From: an uncultured Clostridium sp.
GTDB lineage: Bacteria; Bacillota; Clostridia; Clostridiales; Clostridiaceae
Length of the DNA stretch: 24,530 nucleotides
Reading direction: 5' to 3'
NCBI RefSeq assembly: GCF_934754915.1
Contig: NZ_CAKVKB010000045.1
Span: forward strand, 1 to 24,530
The notes beneath the pieces were generated by a model. The model was not told the origin of the DNA and did not search any database. It saw only the letters and a program-made list of their open reading frames with translations. A program made the translations under genes and the position numbers. Below are positions 7,054 through 16,000 of this stretch, in pieces; the stretch's first letter is position 1; every line of letters begins with the position of its first letter.

Positions 7054-8475
7054 TTATTCTTCTTTTTCAACTGGTGTAGCTACAGGATAAATTCCATTGA
7101 AACATCCCATACATAATCCTTCTTTGCCATCACAGCTTATCTTTACGCCTTCTTCACTTAAATATCCAAGATAATCAGCACCAATCATATCTCTTATTTC
7201 TTCAACTGTATGATTTGCTGCAATAAGCTCACTTCTGTATGGTGTATCAATTCCAAAATAACATGGATATTTAACACCTGGAGAAGCTATCAAAAAGTTA
7301 ATTTCTTTTACTCCTGCTTTTCTAAGAGAATCAACAAGATGTTTTGATGTAGTTCCTCTTACAATTGAATCATCTATAAGAACAATGCTCTTTCCTTCAA
7401 GATTTACTTTTAAAGGATTCAATTTAACAGCTACGGCTCTTTCTCTTATTTCCTGAGATGGAGTAATAAAGGTTCTTCCAACATATCTGTTTTTTATAAA
7501 GCCTGTATCATATGGTATTCCTGAAGCTTTAGCATAACCTATAGCAGCTGGTATTCCTGAATCAGGAACTGCAACTACAAGGTCTGCTTTTAATGGATGT
7601 TCCTTATAAAGCTGCATTCCAGCCTGTACTCTTGTTGTATGAACATCTAATCCGTCTATTCTGGAATCGGGTCTTGCAAAATATATATATTCAAATGCAC
7701 AAGTCTGACATTGAGTATTTTCTGAGTATCTGTAAGAATGTACTCCCTCTTCATCAATAACAACAATTTCACCAGGCTCAACATCACGAACAAGCTCAGC
7801 TCCAACTGCATCTAATGCACAACTTTCAGAAGTAAGAATATATCCTTCATCAATTTTTCCTAGTGAAAGTGGTCTTATACCATGAGGATCTCTAGCTCCT
7901 ATTAATTTGTTCTGTGACATAATTACAAGTGCAAATGAACCTCTTACTGCTGACATAGCATCAATAACAGCTTTAGTAAGCCCTTTTTTAGCACTTCTAG
8001 CAATAAGACATGCTATTACTTCAGAATCTATTGATGTATGAAATATCTGTCCTGCATCTTCAAGAAGTTCTCTTATAACATCATCATTAACCAAATTTCC
8101 ATTATGAGCCATAGCTATAGCTCCAATCTTAGATGTAGTAACTATTGGCTGAGCATTTTCTATTCCCTTGCCCCCAGCAGTTGAGTATCTTACATGTCCT
8201 ACAGCAATATGACCTTTTAATTTATGCAGATCTTCAGGTTTGAAAGCATCAGTTATAAGTCCTAACCCCTTATGAACATCTATTTTTTCTCCATCTGCAA
8301 CTGCAATTCCAGCACTTTCCTGACCTCTATGCTGAAGTGCATAAAGACCATAATATGTAATAGATGCAACATCAATAGGATTTTCCTTGTTTGCGTAAAC
8401 ACCAAAAACTCCACATTCGTCCTTAAATTTTTCCAAACTTGGATCCATAATTAATTCAAAATCCGTTTTTGTCAT
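7054..8475 (-). CDS. purF: Amidophosphoribosyltransferase (glutamine PRPP amidotransferase)
   Basis: PurF makes phosphoribosylamine from PRPP and glutamine, the committed step. I start at ATG 8473-8475, which has AAAGGG nine bases before it. A GTG six codons upstream (8491-8493) has no ribosome site. The catalytic Cys21 is in KFKDECGVFGVY, so maturation would remove a 20-residue propeptide, longer than the 11 residues of B. subtilis PurF. The PRPP loop is VLIDDSIVRGTTS. Four cysteines sit where the B. subtilis enzyme binds its [4Fe-4S] cluster (CAFEYIYFARPDS, PCYFGID, CMGC), so the enzyme should be oxygen-labile. It has 473 residues, normal length. It follows purC across a 174-base gap with a hairpin. 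Confidence 0.97.
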   Translation of the reverse strand: MTKTDFELIMDPSLEKFKDECGVFGVYANKENPIDVASITYYGLYALQHRGQESAGIAVADGEKIDVHKGLGLITDAFKPEDLHKLKGHIAVGHVRYSTAGGKGIENAQPIVTTSKIGAIAMAHNGNLVNDDVIRELLEDAGQIFHTSIDSEVIACLIARSAKKGLTKAVIDAMSAVRGSFALVIMSQNKLIGARDPHGIRPLSLGKIDEGYILTSESCALDAVGAELVRDVEPGEIVVIDEEGVHSYRYSENTQCQTCAFEYIYFARPDSRIDGLDVHTTRVQAGMQLYKEHPLKADLVVAVPDSGIPAAIGYAKASGIPYDTGFIKNRYVGRTFITPSQEIRERAVAVKLNPLKVNLEGKSIVLIDDSIVRGTTSKHLVDSLRKAGVKEINFLIASPGVKYPCYFGIDTPYRSELIAANHTVEEIRDMIGADYLGYLSEEGVKISCDGKEGLCMGCFNGIYPVATPVEKEE

Positions 8476-8523
8476 GAAACCTATCCCTTTCACTCAAATT
8501 ATTTAAAATATTTATAGATGACA

Positions 8524-8551
8524 CCAGAACCTGCATCAATGCGGGTTCTGG
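8524..8551. repeat. Hairpin in the purC-purF gap
   Basis: CCAGAACC (8524-8531) pairs with GGTTCTGG (8544-8551), then GCA/TGC inside. The pair between (8532/8543) is T-G on the plus strand and an A-C mismatch on the minus strand. No U-run follows on either strand, so it is not a classical terminator. It lies about 50 bases before the purF start. It may be a processing or stability site. Confidence 0.5.
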
Positions 8552-8649
8552 CAATTAAAATCAAGAAATAACTATAATCTTCCTCAATTTTATATATACT
8601 GTGTAATCATTAATATATATTACAATTAACAATATAATTTTTAATATGA

Positions 8650-9357
8650 TTATTTAGATATTCTCTTTAATATTTCTATATAAGCATCTTCAACATTTCC
8701 AAGATCTCTTCTGAATCTGTCTTTATCTAATTTTTCTCCTGTTGTAGCATCCCAGAATCTGCATGTATCTGGAGAGATTTCATCTGCTAAAACAATTTCT
8801 CCATCAGCAGTCTTACCAAATTCAATCTTAAAGTCAATTAAATTGATATTTTCTTTTGCAAATGCTTCTTTTAAGATATTGTTGATTTTAGCTGTCATAT
8901 CTAAAATAGTGTCTATTTCTTCAAAAGTTGCTGCTCCAATTGCTACTGCATGATAACTGTTTATTAATGGATCTCCTAATTCATCATCTTTATAAGAGAA
9001 TTCAAATACAGTAGTTTTTAAAGCTGTTCCTTCTTCAAGTCCTAATCTCTTAGCCATGCTCCCTGCTGCAACATTTCTTACAATAACTTCAAGAGGTACT
9101 ATAGTAACCTTCTTACATAATTGTTCTCTGTCATTTAACTTCTTTATAAAGTGAGTTTTAATTCCCTGCTTTTCTAATTGTTCAAAAAGTATTGAAGTTA
9201 TATTGTTGTTCATAACTCCTTTATCATGTATCTGACCTTTCTTTTCACCGTTAAAAGCTGTTGCATCATCTTTATAATAAATTATTACTTCATCAGCCTT
9301 ATCTGTAGCATATACTTGTTTTGCTTTTCCTTCATATAACATTTCTTTCTTTTCCAT
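8650..9357 (-). CDS. purC: SAICAR synthetase
   Basis: PurC couples aspartate to CAIR with ATP (step 7). It has 235 residues, the usual bacterial length. Signatures are MLYEGKAKQVYAT near the N-terminus, IVPLEVIVRN in the middle and ADEISPDTCRFWD near the C-terminus. Its ATG shares one base with the purE stop (TAATG), so translation is coupled to purE. The stop is followed by the longer gap before purF. Confidence 0.98.
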   Translation of the reverse strand: MEKKEMLYEGKAKQVYATDKADEVIIYYKDDATAFNGEKKGQIHDKGVMNNNITSILFEQLEKQGIKTHFIKKLNDREQLCKKVTIVPLEVIVRNVAAGSMAKRLGLEEGTALKTTVFEFSYKDDELGDPLINSYHAVAIGAATFEEIDTILDMTAKINNILKEAFAKENINLIDFKIEFGKTADGEIVLADEISPDTCRFWDATTGEKLDKDRFRRDLGNVEDAYIEILKRISK

Positions 9358-9836
9358 TATAGTTCCACTCCTTCAGCATTATCTTCAATAAATTTTTTCT
9401 TCATATTTACTCTATATTCTTTTAATTTATTTTTTAATTCTTCATTATTTACAGAAAGCATCTGTACTGCAAGCATCCCAGCATTGTAACTGTTATTTAT
9501 TCCAACTGTTGCAACTGGTATTGATTTTGGCATCTGCACTATAGAATAAAGTGCATCAACTCCCTCAAGAGCTGCTTTTACTGGAATACCTATTACAGGT
9601 AAAACAGTCTTTGATGCTATTACTCCTGGTAAATGTGCTGCAAGACCAGCTCCAGCAATAATAACTTTGCATCCTTCTTTTTCAACTTGTTCTAATGTTT
9701 CTTCTAATTTCTCTGGTACTCTGTGAGCAGATAATACAAATGCCTTATATGTAATTCCAAATTCCTTTAATGCATTTGCAGCTCCTCTCATTACTTCTGT
9801 ATCAGATTTGCTTCCAAAAAATATTGCTACTTCCAT
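9357..9836 (-). CDS. purE: N5-CAIR mutase (PurE, class I)
   Basis: PurE rearranges N5-carboxyaminoimidazole ribonucleotide to CAIR. It has 159 residues, with GSKSDTEVM (8-16), SAHRVPE (36-42, His38) and AGAGLAAHLPGVIA, all typical of class I enzymes. Class I PurE normally works with PurK, but no purK is in this operon. It must be elsewhere, or high CO2 is used directly. AGGAGG lies eight bases before the ATG at 9834-9836. It comes 122 bases after purL. Confidence 0.97.
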   Translation of the reverse strand: MEVAIFFGSKSDTEVMRGAANALKEFGITYKAFVLSAHRVPEKLEETLEQVEKEGCKVIIAGAGLAAHLPGVIASKTVLPVIGIPVKAALEGVDALYSIVQMPKSIPVATVGINNSYNAGMLAVQMLSVNNEELKNKLKEYRVNMKKKFIEDNAEGVEL

Positions 9837-9864
9837 TTAGCAAGCCTCCTAAATTAACTGTATA

Positions 9865-9889
9865 TAAATGATTAATATAAAATCATTTA
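9865..9889. repeat. Hairpin upstream of purE
   Basis: TAAATGATT (9865-9873) and AATCATTTA (9881-9889) are perfect 9-bp inverted copies with a 7-base loop. It is AT-only apart from one pair, with no U-run after it, and ends about 16 bases before the purE ribosome site on the minus strand. It could act on purE translation or mRNA stability. Confidence 0.4.
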
Positions 9890-9917
9890 GTAAACTTCGA
9901 TACTCTTTAAATATCTG

Positions 9918-9956
9918 TTTTAACTGACACAAACTACATAGCTGTGCCAGTTAAAA
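9918..9956. repeat. Hairpin just after purL
   Basis: Bases 9918-9931 pair with 9943-9956: 14 bp with one G-U wobble on the minus strand, loop of 11. The A and T runs are on the wrong sides for a terminator in either direction, so read-through into purE is expected. It begins three bases after the purL stop and may be a 3'-end stabiliser or processing site. Confidence 0.5.
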
Positions 9957-9958
9957 TA

Positions 9959-12900
9959 TTATTTAAAGTATTTAACACCTGATTCAAATATCTTTTGATC
10001 ATAATTTCCAGGAATATTTTTGAAGATATCTTCTCCACTTCTTTCACTGTGGCCCATCTTACCAAGAACTCTTCCATCTGGACTTGTTATTCCTTCTATT
10101 CCATACATTGATCCATTTGGATTATATGGCATATCTAATGAAACATTTCCTTCTAAATCAACATACTGAGTTGCAACCTGTCCATTTTTAACTAATTCTT
10201 GAATTAGACTTTCTGGAGCAACAAATCTTCCTTCACCATGTGAAATTGCTACTGAATGAATATCTCCAGCTTTAACTTCACTAAACCATGGTGATTTATT
10301 TGAAGTAACTCTTGTTCTTACAATTGAACTCATATGTCTGTTTATACTGTTATAAGTCAATGTTGCCATATCTTCTTTAATATCAACAATTTCACCATAT
10401 GGCACTAAGCCTAACTTTATCAATGCCTGGAATCCGTTACAGATACCTAGAGCTAATCCATCTCTATTTTTTAATAATTCCATAACTTCATTAGCTATCT
10501 TTTCATTTCTTAATGCATTTGCTATAAATTTACCTGATCCATCTGGTTCATCACCTGCTGAAAATCCTCCTGGTATCATAAGTATCTGCGCAGTTGAAAT
10601 TTCCTTTGCTAATCTGTCTATTGAATCTTTTAATGCTTCCTTTGTAATGTTTCTGAATATAACCTGTGTAACATCTGCTCCGGCCTTTTTAAATGCTCTT
10701 TCACAATCATATTCACAGTTGTTCCCTGGAAATACTGGAATTACAACCTTTGGTTTTACCACTTTAACTTTAGGTGACGCATAAGATTTAGCTTCAAATA
10801 ATGGTGTATCTATCTTTTCACCTGTTTTCTTTGTTTCAATTGGATATACAGATTTAAGTTTTTCTTCATAAGTCTTTTCCAATGAATCTATATCAAATTT
10901 AAAGTCGTATTCCTTGCTTGATACTATATTTTCTGCTACTGTTTTACCAATAACTTTATATTCTGCACCAGCTAATGCTTCACTTACATTTACATCTTCC
11001 TTGACTTCAGCTACTACAGATCCGTAATTAAATCCAAATAAATCTTCTTTAGTCAAGTTTTCAATTTCTGCTCCAATTTTATTTCCAAGAGCCATCTTAG
11101 TTATACATTCAGATACTCCTCCGAATTTAACTGCTGAAGCTGAAATTATCTTTCCATCCTGAATTAATTTATATAAAATATCTAAATTCTTTTTATATTT
11201 ATCTATATTTATTGTTCCATCAGCACACTTTTCCACAGTAAATAATACTAATTTTGAACCAGCTTTCTTAAATTCTGGTGAAATAATTTTTTTAGCTTTT
11301 TCAACACCTACTGCAAAAGATACTAATGTTGGAGGTACATCTAAATCACCGAAACTTCCTGACATTGAATCCTTACCGCCAATAGCTGCAATTTCAAGAT
11401 CCATTTGTGCTTCATAAGCTCCAAGTAATGCTGCAAAAGGCTTGCCCCATCTGCTGCTGTCTTTTCCAAGCTTTTCAAAATATTCTTGGAATGTAAGATG
11501 AGCTGTTCTAAAATTACCACCCATAGCTGCAAGCTTTGTTACGCTTTCAATTACTGAATAGTATGCCATATGATATGGACTCCACATTCCAAGTTCTGGA
11601 TTCAATCCGAATGTCATAAGAGTTGCATCTTTGCTTTCTCCACCTGGAACTACTATTTTAGCAGCCATACCTTCTGCTGGAGTCTTTGCATACTTACCAC
11701 CAAATGGCATAAGAACTGTTCCTCCACCTATTGTAGAATCAAACCTTTCGCTCAATCCCTGTTGTGATGCAACATTTAATTTCTTTAAATTATTTAACCA
11801 TTCTTCTTTTACGTCTATATCCTTAACTTCAAATGGATAAGCAGCAGGAGATTTAACTGTTACTTCAGTCTTTTGTGTAGCTCCATTTGTATCTAAGAAA
11901 GTTCTCTTTAAATCTACTATGTTCTTTCCTCTCCAGAAAAGTCTTAACCTGTCTGTATCAGTAACTTTTGCAACTAATGTAGCTTCTAGATTTTCTTCAT
12001 TTGAAAGTCTTATGAATTCATCAGCATTTTCCTTTGTTACTACAACTGCCATTCTTTCTTGAGATTCTGAAACTGCTAATTCTGTTCCATCAAGTCCTTC
12101 ATATTTTTTTGTAACTTTATCTAAATCTATATCTAAGCCTCTGCAAAGCTCACCAATTGCAACCGAAACTCCACCTGCTCCAAAGTCATTACATCTCTTA
12201 ATCATCTTAGCTACTTTAGGATTTCTGAATAATCTTTGAAGTTTTCTCTCTGTAGGTGCATTACCTTTTTGAACTTCTGCACCACATTCACTTAATGAAT
12301 CAACTGTATGTTCCTTTGATGAACCAGTTGCTCCACCAACACCATCTCTTCCTGTTCTTCCTCCAAGAAGAATTATTACATCTCCAAGGCTTGGTTCTTC
12401 ACGTATTACATTTTCCTTTGGTGCTGATGCAATAACAGCTCCAACTTCCATTCTTTTTGCTGCATAATTAGGATGATAAACTTCCTGAACTTGACCTGTT
12501 GCAAGACCAATCTGGTTACCATATGAGCTGTATCCATGCGCTGCTCCAAGTACTATCTTTCTTTGAGGAAGTTTTCCTTCCATTGTATCTTTAACAGGAA
12601 CTGTTGGATCTGCTGCCCCTGTAACTCTCATTGCCTGATATACATAAGTTCTTCCTGAAAGAGGATCTCTTATAGCTCCTCCAAGACATGTTGCTGCACC
12701 ACCAAATGGTTCAATTTCAGTTGGATGGTTATGAGTTTCATTTTTAAACATTACAAGATAATCTTCCATTCCCTTGTCTGTTTCAACCTTAACATTTATA
12801 GAACATGCATTGATTTCTTCTGATATATCTAAATCATTAAGCTTTCCTCTTTTTTTAAGCTCTTTCATAGCTATTGTTCCAATATCCATAAGAGTCTTAT

Positions 12901-13705
12901 TTTTCTTCTTATCAGTATAGAGATATTCTCTTGATTTCAAATATTCTTCATAACTCTTTTTAACAGGTTCTGTATAAATTCCATCTTCTATATGTACATC
13001 TTCTAAAACTGTTGAGAATGTTGTATGTCTGCAGTGATCTGACCAATATGTGTCTATAACCTTAATTTCTGTTATAGTTGGTTCACGTTTTTCTTCTTTG
13101 AAATAATCCTGGATCATAATAAGATCATCGATACTCATTGCAAGTCCATTTTCTTTATGGAATGTCTGCAATTCATCGACTGTTTTTTGAGTAAATCCAT
13201 TTAAGACTTGAACATCTTTAGGCTGGTTTGAAATTGCTGATAATTCTTTACTGTTTATATCCACTTCACGAGAATCTACTGGATTAATGTAGTACTTCTT
13301 AATCTTTTCAATATCACTTTTAGAAAGATTTCCTTTTAAGACAACAATTTTTGCTGATTTTATTTCTACTTTATCTTCAGCAGTTAAAAGTGCTAAACAT
13401 TCAGAAGCTGAATCTGCTCTTTGATCGTATTGACCGGGTAAAAATTCAACTCCAAAAGCTACTTCTCCTTCATTAATTGGTAAATTTTCTTCATAAATTT
13501 TATCAACTGTAAGTTCTGCAAAGATTGTATGTAATGCTTTCTTGTAGTAATCCTCTGCTATTTCAGAGATTAAATACTTATTTATAACTCTTACATCTTC
13601 AAGATTTGTTATACCTAAGTTTTCTTTAAAATCTCTTAATAAACCTTGAGCTTCAACATTAAATCCACTCTTCTTTTCTACAAATACGCTTCTAATATTT
13701 GACAT
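9959..13705 (-). CDS. purL: Phosphoribosylformylglycinamidine synthase, large fused form
   Basis: This enzyme turns FGAR and glutamine into FGAM (step 4). With 1248 residues it is the fused form with its own glutaminase, so no purS or purQ is needed. The synthase part shows NETHNHPTEIEPFGGAATCL and a second repeat with PFGGKYAKTPAEG. The C-terminal class I amidotransferase has PVFPGNNCEYDCERAF, the nucleophile Cys1089 in LGICNGFQ, and His1219/Glu1221 in GHSER. The ATG 13703-13705 has GGAGGAATTAAG in front. It is the first gene of the operon, and the only convincing pur promoter lies upstream of it. The sequence resembles the clostridial PurL group more than the proteobacterial one (inference). 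Confidence 0.98.
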   Translation of the reverse strand: MSNIRSVFVEKKSGFNVEAQGLLRDFKENLGITNLEDVRVINKYLISEIAEDYYKKALHTIFAELTVDKIYEENLPINEGEVAFGVEFLPGQYDQRADSASECLALLTAEDKVEIKSAKIVVLKGNLSKSDIEKIKKYYINPVDSREVDINSKELSAISNQPKDVQVLNGFTQKTVDELQTFHKENGLAMSIDDLIMIQDYFKEEKREPTITEIKVIDTYWSDHCRHTTFSTVLEDVHIEDGIYTEPVKKSYEEYLKSREYLYTDKKKNKTLMDIGTIAMKELKKRGKLNDLDISEEINACSINVKVETDKGMEDYLVMFKNETHNHPTEIEPFGGAATCLGGAIRDPLSGRTYVYQAMRVTGAADPTVPVKDTMEGKLPQRKIVLGAAHGYSSYGNQIGLATGQVQEVYHPNYAAKRMEVGAVIASAPKENVIREEPSLGDVIILLGGRTGRDGVGGATGSSKEHTVDSLSECGAEVQKGNAPTERKLQRLFRNPKVAKMIKRCNDFGAGGVSVAIGELCRGLDIDLDKVTKKYEGLDGTELAVSESQERMAVVVTKENADEFIRLSNEENLEATLVAKVTDTDRLRLFWRGKNIVDLKRTFLDTNGATQKTEVTVKSPAAYPFEVKDIDVKEEWLNNLKKLNVASQQGLSERFDSTIGGGTVLMPFGGKYAKTPAEGMAAKIVVPGGESKDATLMTFGLNPELGMWSPYHMAYYSVIESVTKLAAMGGNFRTAHLTFQEYFEKLGKDSSRWGKPFAALLGAYEAQMDLEIAAIGGKDSMSGSFGDLDVPPTLVSFAVGVEKAKKIISPEFKKAGSKLVLFTVEKCADGTINIDKYKKNLDILYKLIQDGKIISASAVKFGGVSECITKMALGNKIGAEIENLTKEDLFGFNYGSVVAEVKEDVNVSEALAGAEYKVIGKTVAENIVSSKEYDFKFDIDSLEKTYEEKLKSVYPIETKKTGEKIDTPLFEAKSYASPKVKVVKPKVVIPVFPGNNCEYDCERAFKKAGADVTQVIFRNITKEALKDSIDRLAKEISTAQILMIPGGFSAGDEPDGSGKFIANALRNEKIANEVMELLKNRDGLALGICNGFQALIKLGLVPYGEIVDIKEDMATLTYNSINRHMSSIVRTRVTSNKSPWFSEVKAGDIHSVAISHGEGRFVAPESLIQELVKNGQVATQYVDLEGNVSLDMPYNPNGSMYGIEGITSPDGRVLGKMGHSERSGEDIFKNIPGNYDQKIFESGVKYFK

Positions 13706-13741
13706 CTTAATTCCTCCAAAATATTATGAGATTTAGCTTAT

Positions 13742-13759
13742 CACCACGGCTTCGTGATG
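13742..13759 (-). promoter_or_regulatory. Leader hairpin upstream of purL
   Basis: On the minus strand CATCACG (13759-13753) pairs with CGTGGTG (13748-13742) over an AAGC loop: 7 bp with one U-G wobble that is a mismatch on the other strand. It lies in the purL 5' leader, about 25 bases before the ribosome site. It does not match the purine riboswitch pattern. Confidence 0.4.
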
Positions 13760-13806
13760 CGAATATTTTAATTTTAATATTTTTTAATTTTCGTGTTTCT
13801 AAATTA

Positions 13807-13835
13807 AGATTATCATTTAACACGGACATTGTCAA
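13807..13835 (-). promoter_or_regulatory. purL: Promoter of the purine operon
   Basis: A perfect TTGACA (13835-13830) is followed after 17 bases by TAATCT (13812-13807), or after 15 bases by the better GATAAT (13814-13809). The leader would be about 95 bases. An inverted repeat, AACACG (13819-13824) and CGTGTT (13792-13797), lies over the spacer and start point. Together with further TTCGTG copies at 13751-13756, 13790-13795 and 13906-13911 it could be an operator. A B. subtilis-like PurBox is not clearly present. Confidence 0.6.
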
Positions 13836-14004
13836 CTAACATAATGTATTTTTTTAGTCTTTCTTCTATTTTTACGAACTTTAAAAGTCTATATTGCCAA
13901 ATTAATTCGTGCGTTTTTCATTTTTCCTAACATTTCACAATATAAATTTAATTTAAAATTAATTCAAGCAAAATTTTTTCCTTAATTCGACCTTTAATTT
14001 TTAT

Positions 14005-14053
14005 AAAATACAAAATTAAAGACAGTATACTGAAAATTCAATACACTGTCTTT
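14005..14053 (-). terminator. Terminator of aspA
   Basis: Bases 14018-14053 form a nearly complete palindrome of 36 bases, 12 strong pairs and up to 17 with wobbles on the minus strand, followed by AATTTTGTATTTT. It starts 15 bases after the aspA stop. Confidence 0.85.
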
Positions 14054-14068
14054 TAATATTTGTCTATT

Positions 14069-15496
14069 TTACATAGCTTTATCAGAAATTAATTCTGAAC
14101 AAATATCCTTATCATCCGGCATAGTCATGGTAAACGGATTTAATATTTTTTCTAATTGAGTTTCAGATAATATCTTTTCATCTAATACTATCTTTCTCAC
14201 AGGAATTCCGTTTCTTAGTGATTTTTTAGCAATTGCTGCACTTCTCTTATACCCTATATATGGACATAATGCTGTGACAATGCCAACGCTGCTTTCTAAT
14301 AATTCTTTACATCTATATTTGTTTGCAGTAATTCCTGAAATACAGTTATCAATTAAAGTTGATATGGCATTTTCAAGAGTTTCTATTGATTCAAATAAAT
14401 TATAAAATAAAACTGGTTCAAATGCATTGAGTTCCAATTGTCCCGATTCAGCTGCCATAGTTATAGTAAAATCATTTCCTATAATATTGAAAGCCACCTG
14501 TGAAACTACTTCAGGTATTACTGGATTTACTTTCCCTGGCATTATTGAAGATCCATTTTGCATTGCTGGAAGATTTATTTCTGCAATACCTGTTTTTGGA
14601 CCACTTGATAATAATCTTAAATCATTGCACATCTTTGATAAATCTACAGCACATGTTTTTAAGGCTCCTGATACAACTACAAATCCATCAAGATTTTGTG
14701 TTGCATCAATCAAATCCTGTGCTTGAACCACATCAAAACCACATACCTTTTTTAAATTTACAACTATATTTTTTAAATATTCTGGACTTGTATTTATGGA
14801 AGTTCCTATTGCTGTGGCTCCCATATTTAATGTAAGCATTTCTTTCTCTGCTTTCTTTAACCTTTCAATATCACGTTTTATCATTGACGCAAACGCATGA
14901 AATGATTGACCTAATCTTATTGGGACTGCATCCTGTAACTGAGTACGTCCCATTTTTATTACATCATTAAATTCAAATGATTTAAATTCTAATTGATTAT
15001 ATAATCTCTGCAATTCATAAACAGCTCCTGGAATCATTTTTAAAATTGTAAGTTTCCCTGCTGTTGGAAATACATCATTTGTTGACTGAGCCATATTCAC
15101 ATCATCATTTGGATGTATTATACTGTAATCTCCTTTTTTTCCTCCAAGCAGTTCAATTGCACGATTTGCAATAACCTCATTTGCATTCATATTAGCAGAT
15201 GTACCAGCTCCACCTTGTATAGGATCCACAATAAACTGATCATGAAATTTTCCACATATTATTTCATCACATGCATTTATTATTGCATTTGCAATATGTA
15301 TCTTTAAAAGACCTGCATTTTTATTTGTAATAGCAGCTGCTTTTTTTATTTCCGCAAGACTTATTATTAATTTTTCATGCATATGTTTTTTAGTTATTGG
15401 AAAATTATTTTTAGCTCTTAAAGTTTGCACTCCATAATATGCAGATTCTGGCACTTCCATACTTCCTATTGAATCATATTCCACCCTTGTTTTCAT
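14069..15496 (-). CDS. aspA: Aspartate ammonia-lyase (aspartase)
   Basis: Aspartase splits L-aspartate to fumarate and ammonia. The 475-residue length fits (468-478). The N-terminal RVEYDSIGSMEVPESAYYGV is aspartase-like rather than fumarase-like. Family signatures are GGAGTSANMN (95-104), AQSTNDVFPTA (136-146), MGRTQLQDA (182-190) and the flexible serine loop GSSIMPGKVNP (315-325), whose Ser is the catalytic base. The ATG 15494-15496 has AAGGGG eight bases upstream. It stands alone: terminator behind, 504 non-coding bases in front. In a clostridium it would serve aspartate catabolism or fumarate supply. Fumarase C is the main alternative but is less likely. Confidence 0.93.
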   Translation of the reverse strand: MKTRVEYDSIGSMEVPESAYYGVQTLRAKNNFPITKKHMHEKLIISLAEIKKAAAITNKNAGLLKIHIANAIINACDEIICGKFHDQFIVDPIQGGAGTSANMNANEVIANRAIELLGGKKGDYSIIHPNDDVNMAQSTNDVFPTAGKLTILKMIPGAVYELQRLYNQLEFKSFEFNDVIKMGRTQLQDAVPIRLGQSFHAFASMIKRDIERLKKAEKEMLTLNMGATAIGTSINTSPEYLKNIVVNLKKVCGFDVVQAQDLIDATQNLDGFVVVSGALKTCAVDLSKMCNDLRLLSSGPKTGIAEINLPAMQNGSSIMPGKVNPVIPEVVSQVAFNIIGNDFTITMAAESGQLELNAFEPVLFYNLFESIETLENAISTLIDNCISGITANKYRCKELLESSVGIVTALCPYIGYKRSAAIAKKSLRNGIPVRKIVLDEKILSETQLEKILNPFTMTMPDDKDICSELISDKAM

Positions 15497-15849
15497 TTTT
15501 AATTCCCCTTTTCTTTTAAAATTCGTCTTTTACTCTTTTTTATCATTATCAAAAAATAAATATTTTTTATATTCCTCTTTACACTTAATATTTTTAATCA
15601 GTGTTTCAAAATTGTTTTTTTATTTTCAACCTTTTCTTCCTGACACTCATAGCTTATCATTACTGACTTTCAAAGTAAATATATGACTGAATTTTATGAA
15701 TAAAGAAAACTTTTCTATTTTAAAACTTAATTATTCTTAATCTCATCATTTGTCATCTTAATTTTTTAAAGTGTATTTATTTTTTCTATTTCGCGCAGAA
15801 TAACGAATATTGAAACATGTTTTTTTATTATTGTTCTTTTTTATTTTGT
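15497..15849. other. Intergenic region upstream of aspA
   Basis: No gene or RNA is recognised. On the minus strand TTGAAA (15674-15669) and TATGAG sixteen bases on could be a weak promoter for aspA, giving a leader of about 150 bases. Nothing else stands out beyond long T-runs. Confidence 0.3.
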
Positions 15850-15894
15850 ATATAAAAAACAGCAATAACTATTATTTTAGTATATTGCTGTTTT
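15850..15894 (-). terminator. Terminator after the anti-sigma gene (probably bidirectional)
   Basis: AAAACAGCAATA (15856-15867) pairs perfectly with TATTGCTGTTTT (15883-15894), 12 bp with a 15-base loop. T-runs follow in both directions. It lies about 106 bases after the stop of the sigma/anti-sigma pair; no plus-strand gene needs it. Confidence 0.75.
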
Positions 15895-16000
15895 ATTTTT
15901 ATATATTAATATACAAATAAAATTACTACATAAAATTCTAATTGCTCATTTTCCTGCACAAAATTTTAATATTCTTCCCACTTTTTTATAAATAATTTTT

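Larger units (their letters stand above)
13706..14004. other. Intergenic region between purL and aspA
   Basis: No gene is visible. It contains the purL promoter, the leader hairpin and the TTCGTG repeats; the rest (about 13840-14004) is featureless AT-rich sequence leading to the aspA terminator. Confidence 0.5.

Noticed and set aside
7054..8493. PurF starting at GTG 8491-8493
   Set aside because: There is no ribosome site before the GTG, and its first codons contain the AAAGGG that serves the ATG at 8473-8475.
9918..9956. Terminator after purL
   Set aside because: The stem is good, but no U-run follows on the minus strand, so transcription should continue into purE.
13706..13806. Purine (guanine/adenine) riboswitch in the purL leader
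   Set aside because: The conserved junction and loop sequences of the purine riboswitch are not found; only a 7-bp hairpin with an AAGC loop is present.
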